64,000 bases of DNA, from positions 62,001 to 126,000 of the forward strand of contig NZ_DRFV01000010.1 in NCBI RefSeq assembly GCF_011050365.1. The letters run 5' to 3'. This DNA comes from Pseudohongiella sp. Lineage in GTDB: Bacteria; Pseudomonadota; Gammaproteobacteria; Pseudomonadales; Pseudohongiellaceae. The notes under the pieces were generated by a model. That model saw only the letters and a program-made list of their open reading frames with translations, searched no databases and was not told the DNA's origin. The translations under genes and the position numbers were made by a program. Positions 1-7,883 of the stretch are shown here, in pieces; within the stretch, counting starts at the first letter, position 1; each line of letters opens with the position of its first letter.

Positions 1-130
1 TGCGGTCACGACGCTCCACGCAGGAGGTCAGATTTCTCTTCATGTCTTCTCGGCATCGATACCATATATCGAAGACTGCGTTTCGGCCAAATGATCATTC
101 GTATCACGCCCCATAGCTGGGAGTTGGAAG

Positions 131-316
131 TTAAAGGTCCGGGCGGCGGCTGTTTGACGAAAGGTCGATGCGCAGATCCGTCGCATATTGCACTCCGCCT
201 TGAATCTCTTCGGTCGCAACAACCCCCGTGGAAAACAGGAGGCAGATCACTAAAGCTACAGGGCAATGGTAGAATCTCGGGCTGTACTGGGTCTTCGGGA
301 TCGTCTCCGCATGCAA
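131..316 (-). CDS. Possible small secreted protein, or no gene (1-333)
   Basis: The first 333 bases hold no gene I recognise. The best candidate is a 61-residue minus-strand frame starting at a TTG just after the DUF1259 stop. It has a hydrophobic stretch (roughly residues 17-34) ending like a signal peptide, followed by a short polar tail. There is no clear ribosome binding site. It could be a truncated secreted protein, since reading continues in other frames further left. Confidence is low. Confidence 0.2.
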   Translation of the reverse strand: MHAETIPKTQYSPRFYHCPVALVICLLFSTGVVATEEIQGGVQYATDLRIDLSSNSRRPDL

Positions 317-333
317 GCATTTATCTTCACATG

Positions 334-1215
334 CTACTGCACATTCACCAGGTCTAGGGCCGACTTAAGCCCCCTTGCCAGCGCTTCCGGTGCGCCCACT
401 CCCCAGAAATGCATAAAAAACAGCCGGGGTTCCTCCTCAAGCATGTGATTATGCAGCGCGGTAACCTCGATATCGTTGTCACGCAAAGCTCGCAGAACTG
501 GATTGACTTCGTCCGCTGTCAGAACAAAGTCGCCGGTAGTTGCAGCCTCGTCGCCGCCGGCAGACTGGAAATTTATAGCAATCTCAGCACCCATTCCTGC
601 GGGCAGGGCCATGCCATCCTCACTGATAGGCGCTGCACGGGGAATGCTGACTTTATAAACACCGCCGTCGGCACTTCCTTCATGCTCCAGCACCTGTGCG
701 ATGATTTCGCTGTTGAAATCCAGGCCTTGCTCTGCGCTGTTTGCTGTAGGACTGTTCATGGGCGTTTCACTAAGGGCAATGGCATCCCTGAAGGTTTTGG
801 CCAGTTCTATGGGATCACCATGTGCCTCCACATGCATGTACATCGGGAATGGCTGGGCGCGCAGCAAATGGTTATGGATAGCTGTCACTTCCACCCCCCC
901 TTCGGCGAGCCGCTTCATCACAGGGTTTACCTCCTCCTCAAGCAGAACAAGATCTCCCATCACCATGACCTGATCATCATCGGTGGGGTGGAAAGCGAGC
1001 CATGTGCCCAGTGCGAGTCCCGGCATGACATTAGTGCCGTCTAAAACCACCTCGAGATCCGTGCGTGGGAAACCGAAACGGTGGACTTCCCCAGCCTGGC
1101 CGCTCACAGGCCGAGCCAAGATTTCGCCCACCTCAGGCCAGTCAACCTGTGCGCTTGCAGGATTGGTGGCAAGTCCTAGAACTGAAATGAGAGCTGTAGT
1201 GCATAGCGTTCGCAT
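334..1215 (-). CDS. DUF1259 (LppY/LpqO-like) periplasmic protein
   Basis: This 293-residue protein has a clear signal peptide (cleavage near residue 22, after PASA), so it should be exported. The mature part holds two copies of the DUF1259 fold. Each carries a conserved core: VTAIHNHLL with MYMHVEAHG in the first half, and VTALHNHML with FFMHFWGVG in the second. The family has no established biochemical function; the conserved histidines suggest metal or small-ligand binding, which is inference. An AAGGAG ribosome binding site lies just before the ATG. It is divergent from chrB across about 100 bp, so a link to chromate or oxidative stress is possible but unproven. Confidence 0.85.
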   Translation of the reverse strand: MRTLCTTALISVLGLATNPASAQVDWPEVGEILARPVSGQAGEVHRFGFPRTDLEVVLDGTNVMPGLALGTWLAFHPTDDDQVMVMGDLVLLEEEVNPVMKRLAEGGVEVTAIHNHLLRAQPFPMYMHVEAHGDPIELAKTFRDAIALSETPMNSPTANSAEQGLDFNSEIIAQVLEHEGSADGGVYKVSIPRAAPISEDGMALPAGMGAEIAINFQSAGGDEAATTGDFVLTADEVNPVLRALRDNDIEVTALHNHMLEEEPRLFFMHFWGVGAPEALARGLKSALDLVNVQ

Positions 1216-1317
1216 TGGATTGCTCCTTACATATGCTTATGAGATCTTGGAGGATAAACTCATCATTTCGATGATACAAGTGTTGCTTACGGCCATGACT
1301 GAAGATACATTCTACAT
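1216..1317. promoter_or_regulatory. Divergent promoter region with small dyad
   Basis: This 102 bp gap separates the divergent DUF1259 and chrB genes and must contain both promoters. A short dyad, ATCAT-TTCG-ATGAT, lies at 1262-1275. ChrB proteins have been described as chromate-responsive regulators, so this could be an operator. That is inference from position; the arms are only five bases long. Confidence 0.3.
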
Positions 1318-2313
1318 ATGAGCGAAAAAATCTCCGAAAATCAGGCGGCCAGCCGTGAAAAATGGCTTTTATTGATATTCCAGCTACCTTCGAAACCGGC
1401 TTATTTGAGGGTCAAAATCTGGCGAAGACTGCAGGGCATAGGTGCGATTGCTGTCAAAAGCTCCGTCTATGCCCTGCCCGCGAACGAAGAGTCTTTGGAG
1501 GACTATGAGTGGTTACTGCGCGAGATCGAGGAAGGCAGCGGTGAAGGCCTGATTTGTGAAACGCAGTTTGTGGATGGTTTGACTGATGCCCAGGTTCGTC
1601 AACTGTTTGATCAGGCCAGAGATGCGGACTACGACGCTGTGGCAACAGAGGCTCGCGCGCTTGACGAAGCAATCAAGAACGATAAAGAGCAGGAAACGGG
1701 GGATGTGCGCAATCAAATTGTTCGCCTTCGCAAGAAACTAATAGAAATTGAGGCAATCGACTTCTTTGGGGCAAATGGCCGTGAAGCGGCCGAGGGGTTG
1801 CTTTCGGCTCTCGAAGATAATCTCAAGAATGCCACTGAGAAAGTAGATAACGAGGTTAAAAAAACCGCGTCTTCAGCCATTCCACAAGGTAGCGTTTGGG
1901 TGACACGCAAAGGCGTACATGTAGACCGAATTGCATCTGCTTGGTTAATACGACGCTTTATCGATCCGGAGATGCAACTCAAATTCGTGGCGGCCACAGG
2001 ATACATCCCTGAGGATGGCGAGTTGCGATTCGATATGTTTGAAGCCGAATTCACTCATGAAGGTGATAACTGCACATTTGAGGTACTCCTGTTGCGAGCC
2101 GGCTTGGAGGTGCCTGCCCTGCAGAAAATCGCTGAAATTGTTCATGATATAGACATTAAGGACGGCAAGTTCGCCCGAGAAGAAGTCGCCGGCATAAGAA
2201 CCTTGATCACCAGCATCTGCCTGTCGACTTCTGATGACGACGAGCGTATTCGACGGGGCTCAGTCGTGTTCGCCGATCTCTATAGGTATTTCAAAAGGAA
2301 GGGTTTGCAATGA
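1318..2313 (+). CDS. chrB: Chromate resistance regulator ChrB
   Basis: The 331-residue protein matches the two-part ChrB family. The N-terminal part (about 1-135) begins with a KWLLLIFQLPSKPAYLRV-type segment, and a charged linker follows. The C-terminal ChrB domain starts near residue 195 with VWVTRKGVHVDRIASAWLI. In characterised systems ChrB is a chromate-sensing regulator needed for full induction of chrA. Its stop overlaps the chrA start (ATGA at 2310-2313), indicating translational coupling. It starts at the ATG at 1318 with only a weak upstream Shine-Dalgarno sequence. Confidence 0.92.
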   Translation: MSEKISENQAASREKWLLLIFQLPSKPAYLRVKIWRRLQGIGAIAVKSSVYALPANEESLEDYEWLLREIEEGSGEGLICETQFVDGLTDAQVRQLFDQARDADYDAVATEARALDEAIKNDKEQETGDVRNQIVRLRKKLIEIEAIDFFGANGREAAEGLLSALEDNLKNATEKVDNEVKKTASSAIPQGSVWVTRKGVHVDRIASAWLIRRFIDPEMQLKFVAATGYIPEDGELRFDMFEAEFTHEGDNCTFEVLLLRAGLEVPALQKIAEIVHDIDIKDGKFAREEVAGIRTLITSICLSTSDDDERIRRGSVVFADLYRYFKRKGLQ

Positions 2314-3704
2314 CGGACACTCGCAACGTGAAAGCCGAAGATAACGCTCCGGAAACCGGCGGGCATAACATACCTTTTTCGGAAGCATTGTGGGTTTGGA
2401 TGCGGGTCGCTGCACTGTCCTTTGGCGGCCCCGCCGGTCAGATCGCCGTGATGCACCGGATTCTGGTGGAGGAGAAAAAATGGATCGGCGAAAACCGATT
2501 CCTGCATGCGCTGAACTACTGCATGCTCCTGCCGGGACCAGAGGCGCAGCAGCTCGCGATATATATCGGCTGGTTGCTGCACAAGACAAAAGGGGGGCTC
2601 GCTGCCGGCATTCTGTTCGTGCTGCCAGGATTCCTTTCAATTATGGCGCTCAGTTATATCTATGTGCTCTATGGCAACATCAGCGCAGTTGAAGGCTTAT
2701 TCTTTGGCCTCAAGACCGCCGTGTTGGCCATTGTACTGCAGGCCGTCGTGCGAATCGGCTCCCGTGCACTGAAGAATAATGTCATGCTGGGTCTGGCAGC
2801 TGCCGCGTTCGTGGCTATTTTCTTCCTCGGCATACCGTTCCCACTCATTATTCTCTCGGCAGCGCTAATAGGTTACTTCGGTGGCCGTACCGGAATGCCT
2901 GCCTTTGTCATTGATACCAGCCATGGCAAGCAGGGAGAGGGTCTGTCCGATGAGGACTCAGCATTAGGCGCCACCATACCGGCGCATGCCAAACCCACCG
3001 TCTCTTGGTCCATCCGAATATCACTGATTCTGCTGATTCTATGGTTCGGACCGATTGTGTTATTAATCCAGACGGTGGGGATGGAAAATGTCTTTTCCCA
3101 GATAGCCATATTCTTCAGCAAGATGGCGATGGCGACCTTTGGGGGCGCGTACGCTGTTCTCGCTTACGTGAGCCAGGCGGCCGTGGAAAACTTTGGATGG
3201 CTGACCCCAGAAGAGATGCTTGACGGTCTGGGCATGGCGGAAACAACCCCCGGACCGCTGATTCAGGTGGTCCAGTTTGTCGGTTTTTTGGCGGCTTTCC
3301 GGGATCCAGGGACTATGAACCCCTATACAGTTGCGACATTCGCCGCTGTACTGACTACCTGGGTAACATTTGTGCCCTGTTTCTTATGGATTTTTCTGGG
3401 CGCCCCCTTCATTGAAACCTTACGCGGCCATAAGGCACTCTCAGCAGCCCTCGCGGCAATCACGGCGGCAGTGGCGGGTGTCATCCTTAATCTTGCACTC
3501 TGGTTCGCGATGCACGTGCTATTCGAAGTGCGTGAAATCCATGCCTATGGGTTGACGGTAGATGTGCCTGTGCTGAACACGATCGATATACCCTCTTTAC
3601 TAATGACTATCGCTGCGCTACTGGCGGTATTCTACCTCAAGATTGGGATGATAAAGGTTCTCGGGCTTAGCGCTTTGGTTGGGATGGCTTTCTATTCTTT
3701 ATGA
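2310..3704 (+). CDS. chrA: Chromate efflux transporter ChrA
   Basis: This 464-residue inner-membrane protein is a long-chain, two-domain member of the CHR family, which exports chromate from the cytoplasm. The first half has the signature FGGPAGQIAVMH and a PGPEAQQLAIYIG loop. The second half repeats the pattern with FGGAYAVLAYVSQ and AETTPGPLIQVVQF. Around ten or more hydrophobic segments are visible, with a charged cytoplasmic-type loop near residues 205-235 between the halves. It overlaps chrB by four bases. Chromate resistance operons are common mobile-element cargo. Confidence 0.95.
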   Translation: MTDTRNVKAEDNAPETGGHNIPFSEALWVWMRVAALSFGGPAGQIAVMHRILVEEKKWIGENRFLHALNYCMLLPGPEAQQLAIYIGWLLHKTKGGLAAGILFVLPGFLSIMALSYIYVLYGNISAVEGLFFGLKTAVLAIVLQAVVRIGSRALKNNVMLGLAAAAFVAIFFLGIPFPLIILSAALIGYFGGRTGMPAFVIDTSHGKQGEGLSDEDSALGATIPAHAKPTVSWSIRISLILLILWFGPIVLLIQTVGMENVFSQIAIFFSKMAMATFGGAYAVLAYVSQAAVENFGWLTPEEMLDGLGMAETTPGPLIQVVQFVGFLAAFRDPGTMNPYTVATFAAVLTTWVTFVPCFLWIFLGAPFIETLRGHKALSAALAAITAAVAGVILNLALWFAMHVLFEVREIHAYGLTVDVPVLNTIDIPSLLMTIAALLAVFYLKIGMIKVLGLSALVGMAFYSL

Positions 3705-3724
3705 CGTCATTGCGGCCTCGGTAG

Positions 3725-3746
3725 GGGTGGCAGTTATCCGCCACCC
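3725..3746 (+). terminator. Hairpin after chrA
   Basis: Twenty bases past the chrA stop, GGGTGGC (3725-3731) and GCCACCC (3740-3746) form a perfect 7-bp stem with an 8-base loop. No T-tract follows, so it may be a weak or Rho-dependent terminator, or only an mRNA-stabilising hairpin. Confidence 0.4.
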
Positions 3747-3974
3747 TCCGCACAGGGCCGTGAGTGCGAAACTATCGCATTCAGATATGTGTGGAAGAAT
3801 AGGTAAATGAATACGCGACGCAACTGAAACTTTGGGCGCGCAGACCCACTACTTGGATGACGGGGCTGTATCTATCGGCAACAACCAAGCGTAATAGCAG
3901 ATCCTCTGCCTCTCGAAGATTCTTCGCATTAATTGGCACACATAAACAGCTTACAGGTTGCTATGACCGTACTG
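3747..3974. other. Intergenic, no gene seen
   Basis: Between the chrA hairpin and the IS remnant I see no convincing coding frame in either direction. The segment next to the IS truncation point contains GCGTCCGGCCAT on the minus strand (4007-4018). The same 12-mer recurs at 10066-10077, past brxL. It may be scar sequence from earlier rearrangements. Confidence 0.4.
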
Positions 3975-4775
3975 TTACAATCCGGCGCACCTCAGATCAA
4001 GATGTGATGGCCGGACGCTTACGTCGAACACATCAGCACGCGCCATTTCTCGTGTTTTGTAGATGCGCTTCTTTATGCGCTCCTTTTTCAGGCTGCTAAA
4101 AAAGGATTCGGCAACTGCGTTGTCCCAGCAATTGGCACGCCTGCTCATGCTCGGCTCAAGCTTGTTTGATTTGCAAAACCTTACCCAATCATCACTACCA
4201 TACTGTGAGCCCTGGTCTGAGTGGATGATCACCGGCTTTACCGGCTTTCGTCGCCACACGGCCATCATCAACGCGTCAAGCACCAGCTCTCTATGAATCG
4301 TGGGCTTCATCGACCAACCGATGACTTTGCGGGAGAACAGATCCAGCACAACGGCCAGATAAAGCCACCCCTGCCAAGTACGTATATAGGTAATGTCGGT
4401 TACCCAGGCCGTATCCGGTGCTGCGACCGTAAACTCCCGGTTCAGCGCATTGGCAGCAATAAGAGCGGGCCTGCCGCCTTGCGCCCTGGGTGCCTTGTAG
4501 CCTCTAAGGGCCTTGATCTTGTTGCACTTCATGATTCGGGCGACACGATTTTTACCGCAACCCTCGCCAACCTCTCGCAGATCCTGGTACACGCGTGGCG
4601 CGCCATATACGCCACCGCTGCCCTCGTAGGACGCACGGATCAGCCCCAGTAATCGCTGATCCTCGATTGTCCGATCCGATAAGGGCTTGTGCAGCCATTG
4701 GTAGTATCCGGCTCGGGCCACTTTCAGCACACGACACATGGTCTGTATGCCAAACTCGTTGCGATGCTCGAGCAT
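3975..4775 (-). pseudogene. IS3 transposase OrfB, 3' truncated
   Basis: This is the catalytic half of an IS3-family transposase with an rve integrase core. The DDE residues are visible in WVTDITYIRT, IIHSDQGSQYGS and NAVAESFFSSLKKE, and an HTH_21-type region precedes them. Normally it would be made as an OrfAB fusion by -1 frameshifting; an A6G run lies at 4821-4827 near the end of orfA. The usual C-terminal segment after EMARADVFD is replaced by about 17 unrelated residues. Because the end and the left inverted repeat are gone, this copy is unlikely to transpose itself. Confidence 0.85.
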
Positions 4776-4786
4776 GAAACGGTACT

Positions 4787-5071
4787 TTACTCGGGCTCCT
4801 TGGCAAAGTACCGCGCGGCCTTTTTTAGAATATCACGCTCCTCCTCGGTGCGACGAAGTTGCGCTTTAAGAGTGAGAACTTCACTTTTTGCTGCCACCAA
4901 TTCGGCAGCCTGCTGATCGGATTTGTCTGGCTTGATCGCTTTGATCCACTTGTACAGGCTGTGCGCAGAGACACCCAATCGTTCTGAAACTTCGGCCACG
5001 GTATAACCACGTTCGACTATTTGACGAACGGCTTCTTGTTTGAATTCCGGGGTAAATCGTGCATTGCTCAT
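4787..5071 (-). CDS. IS3 transposase OrfA (HTH)
   Basis: This 94-residue protein is typical of IS3-family OrfA. An N-terminal helix-turn-helix (RFTPEFKQEAVRQI to LGVSAHSLYKWI, about residues 5-42) binds the element ends. A leucine-zipper-like coiled coil ending in EERDILKKAARYFA follows. The ribosome binding site AGGAGG lies shortly before the ATG. The slippery A-run near the 3' end is the expected site for -1 frameshifting into orfB. Confidence 0.92.
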   Translation of the reverse strand: MSNARFTPEFKQEAVRQIVERGYTVAEVSERLGVSAHSLYKWIKAIKPDKSDQQAAELVAAKSEVLTLKAQLRRTEEERDILKKAARYFAKEPE

Positions 5072-5092
5072 ATGACTTCCTCCTATGCTAAT

Positions 5093-5172
5093 ATCATAGC
5101 CCGGAAGTGTCTACGGGACTGGGGTAAGTCCAATCATAGCCCGGAAGTGTCTACGGGACTGGGGTAAGTCCA
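5093..5172. repeat. Perfect 40-bp tandem duplication of IS end
   Basis: A 40-base unit (ATCATAGCCCGGAAGTGTCT... through GTAAGTCCA) occurs twice without a mismatch, at 5093-5132 and 5133-5172. Read on the minus strand, each unit starts with TGGACTTACCCC, the IS3 terminal inverted repeat. The element therefore has a doubled right end, possibly from a partial nested insertion or slippage. Confidence 0.9.
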
Positions 5173-5174
5173 AC

Positions 5175-5228
5175 AGACTGCGTTTTCAGTACAGCAAATC
5201 AGGCCCCCAATTATGGCTCATCAACTAA
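5175..5228 (+). pseudogene. Possible 3' remnant of a lost BREX gene
   Basis: From the inner edge of the duplicated IS end, one plus-strand frame is open for 17 codons and stops at TAA 5226-5228, 18 bp before the pglZ start. It encodes LRFQYSKSGPQLWLIN at its end. The spacing fits the tail of an upstream operon gene cut by the IS. The segment is too short to identify, and the reading is inference. Confidence 0.25.
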
Positions 5229-5246
5229 CGCCGGCAGGTGTAACCC

Positions 5247-7868
5247 ATGGACACTAAACAACTACAGCAGGGTCTGCATCAGGCATTTTTCACCGAACAG
5301 CACCGTATCGTGTTCTGGTACGATGCCGAGCAAAGTTTCCGTGAAGAACTCGACCAGCTTGAACTGCCGGGCATCCAGGTGCTGGACATGGCGCAGGAGG
5401 CCAGCCTGGCACTGAAGTTTCGTTTAGAGCTGGACGATCCGAAAGGCAAGTACCTGCTCTATTACCCCAGTGCAGAACCCGACATCAAAGAAGACTGGCT
5501 ACTGGACATCAAACTCTATTCTCGCAGCTTCTACGCCGACCGTATTTCGTTGATATTTAACGAGCTGGGCCTAAGTCAACAAAGCTTGCGTAAACATCTG
5601 GCGAACCGGCAGCGCTTTCTAGCCAACAAAAATCGAATTGCGGCGCTTAAGAGAGTGGTCGCCGTCGATGCTGACTCGGAACAGCTTGACCTGACAATGA
5701 TTGCCGTCACGCTCAGCGCACCTGGCTCTGACATTGCCACCTTGTTGTTTACGCTAGGTGAACAAGCTGCTGCTCATGATCTGGGTTTGGAAACGAACCC
5801 GCCCGCTATTGAGGACTTGATTAAATACGACCTGCTCCCGGCTCTGCTCAGAGCGCTGCAAAATGAAGTAGGGTATCCAGTGAGCGCAGAAGAGCTCAGT
5901 GGAGAGCATACCTTCAGTCTGGGGCAACTGATGATTCGCCTTCTCACCACCGGGTTTTGTGAAAGTGTTGGTGATATACCTGCCTGGGCGAAGAGCATCG
6001 CCATTCCCTCTGCGGGAGCACGAGCAACATCACGTGCTTTGCTCTCCAGGTGGAGAGACAGCTCACGGTTTTATCCCGCTTACGACGCGATTTCACACTG
6101 GGTGGGGAGCGCCCTGCGTATACAGCAGAAGCTCAGCGAACTACCCCTGCCGACATTATCGAACATTGCCACCTTTGAGGCTGCAGAAAAGCAGATTGTG
6201 GTTGAGCTGTGTCATGCGATCCCGCAAGCCGGCGCAATCGACCTGGCGACCCTGGAGCAAATCATCAGAAATCGCCTGGACGGTTACTGGGCTTCGCGCC
6301 ACAAAGACGATCAAACCCGGAAAAAATATCGACTTATTTATGCCGCTCTAAGCGCGGCGATCGATCTGTTTGGCCTACGCCACAGTCACGCTGCAGGGTT
6401 TCACTATCCCAGTTGCGAAGCTATCTATAAGGCGTACGAGAAAGAGCTGTATCGCTTTGATACTGCTTACCGGCATTATATGACAGCCGCACGTAAAGCG
6501 CATATCGATTTGCTACGTGAGCTCGATTCTGCAGTGGAAGCGTGTTACGCGGATTGGTACATTGCTCAGTTATCGCGTAGTTGGAGCGATAAACTTGAAG
6601 CAGAGAATCGTCTGGCCCACTGGCACATGCCTGGCACTCCCGGCCAGCAGCAATTTTACCGCCACTGGGTGCAACCGCAGTTTGATGGCTCGCGCAATAA
6701 ACGTGTCGCCGTCATCATCAGTGATGCCTTTCGTTATGAAGCCGCCGTTGAGCTGCGCGAGCGCATTGACGCTAAAAGGTACAGCCAGGCCAAACTGTCC
6801 AGCCAGTTAGGTGTATTGCCCAGCTATACGACGCTGGGCATGGCGTCACTGCTGCCACACAAGAGCTTGGATTACCGGGAAGGCGCAGGAGACGAGGTAT
6901 TGGCCGACGGTCAGTCCACGAAAGGCACGGCTGCACGGAATAAGGTCCTGACTGCTCATGGTGGCATAGCAGTCAGCGCTGAAGATGTAAAAACCTGGTC
7001 TCGCGAAGCTGGCCGGGAGGCTTTAAAGGACCAACAACTGGTTTATGTCTACCACAACATAGTTGACGCTCGTGGCGACAGCGCCGCCACAGAGGCAGAG
7101 ACCTTTGACGCAGTAGAACAAGCCATAGAAGAATTGGACGAGATGGCTCGTAAAATACTGATGCATTTTAACACCAGCACAGTGATCATCACCGCGGATC
7201 ACGGTTTCCTGTTTCAACAAAGTAAGCCCAACAGCGTAGACAAAACCGAGCTTACCGATGTACCGGGGAATATTATCAAGAGCAAAAAACGCTATGTGAT
7301 TGGTCCTTCATTGCCCCACAACAAGGAAGTATGGCACGGCAATACAAAACACACGGCCAGCACCAGCAGTGACACTGAGTTCTGGATCCCTAAGGGAGCC
7401 AACCGCTTTCATTTTGTTGGCGGAGCCCGTTTTGTGCACGGCGGCGCCATGCCTCAAGAAATTGTGGTGCCGGTGCTGACAGTGAACCAGCTCCGCGGTG
7501 AAAAGGCCGAGCGACGCTCGATGCGCAAAGTGGAAGTTATCTCTGCCCGCTCTAGCCTCAAGATGGTAAACAACATCCAACGCTTTGATTTGCTGCAAAC
7601 CGAGGCAGTCAGTGACAGAGTCATGCCCGTAACGCTGTCAGTGGGTATCTACGACGGCGACCAGTTGATCTCCAGTGAGGAGACCGTGACATTCGATTGC
7701 AGTACCGACTCCATGAGCGAGCGCACTAAGCAGGTACGGCTGTCGCTGCAAGGCAGCGACTTTGATCGCAAACGCGATTACTTCCTGGTGCTGAAGGACA
7801 AAGATCTGAAAACCGAAACCGAGCGCTACCGGGTCATTATTGATCTAGCCATTACCAACGACTTTTAA
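5247..7868 (+). CDS. pglZ: BREX phosphatase-like protein PglZ (type 1)
   Basis: The 873-residue protein matches the PglZ family of BREX phage-defence systems, which has an alkaline-phosphatase-like core. The metal-binding blocks are visible: VAVIISDAFRYEA with Asp493, and VIITADHGFLF with Asp651 and His652. A long helical N-terminal half precedes them and a beta-rich tail follows. The length fits type 1 (PglZ-A). PglZ is required for BREX defence and methylation in studied systems. brxL follows after 15 bp. The expected upstream genes brxA, brxB, brxC and pglX are absent and an IS3 remnant sits there, so this locus is probably a remnant. Confidence 0.92.
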   Translation: MDTKQLQQGLHQAFFTEQHRIVFWYDAEQSFREELDQLELPGIQVLDMAQEASLALKFRLELDDPKGKYLLYYPSAEPDIKEDWLLDIKLYSRSFYADRISLIFNELGLSQQSLRKHLANRQRFLANKNRIAALKRVVAVDADSEQLDLTMIAVTLSAPGSDIATLLFTLGEQAAAHDLGLETNPPAIEDLIKYDLLPALLRALQNEVGYPVSAEELSGEHTFSLGQLMIRLLTTGFCESVGDIPAWAKSIAIPSAGARATSRALLSRWRDSSRFYPAYDAISHWVGSALRIQQKLSELPLPTLSNIATFEAAEKQIVVELCHAIPQAGAIDLATLEQIIRNRLDGYWASRHKDDQTRKKYRLIYAALSAAIDLFGLRHSHAAGFHYPSCEAIYKAYEKELYRFDTAYRHYMTAARKAHIDLLRELDSAVEACYADWYIAQLSRSWSDKLEAENRLAHWHMPGTPGQQQFYRHWVQPQFDGSRNKRVAVIISDAFRYEAAVELRERIDAKRYSQAKLSSQLGVLPSYTTLGMASLLPHKSLDYREGAGDEVLADGQSTKGTAARNKVLTAHGGIAVSAEDVKTWSREAGREALKDQQLVYVYHNIVDARGDSAATEAETFDAVEQAIEELDEMARKILMHFNTSTVIITADHGFLFQQSKPNSVDKTELTDVPGNIIKSKKRYVIGPSLPHNKEVWHGNTKHTASTSSDTEFWIPKGANRFHFVGGARFVHGGAMPQEIVVPVLTVNQLRGEKAERRSMRKVEVISARSSLKMVNNIQRFDLLQTEAVSDRVMPVTLSVGIYDGDQLISSEETVTFDCSTDSMSERTKQVRLSLQGSDFDRKRDYFLVLKDKDLKTETERYRVIIDLAITNDF

Positions 7869-7883
7869 GATGAGATTGACACC

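Larger units (their letters stand above)
4022..5172 (-). mobile_element. Truncated IS3-family insertion sequence
   Basis: This holds orfA and orfB of an IS3-family element, reading leftward. The right terminal repeat begins TGGACTTACCCCAGTCC (minus strand) and is present twice in tandem. No matching inverted repeat exists on the left, and the orfB frame loses family similarity after VFD at about 4024, so the left end has been deleted. The element sits directly upstream of pglZ, where the other BREX genes would be expected. Confidence 0.85.
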
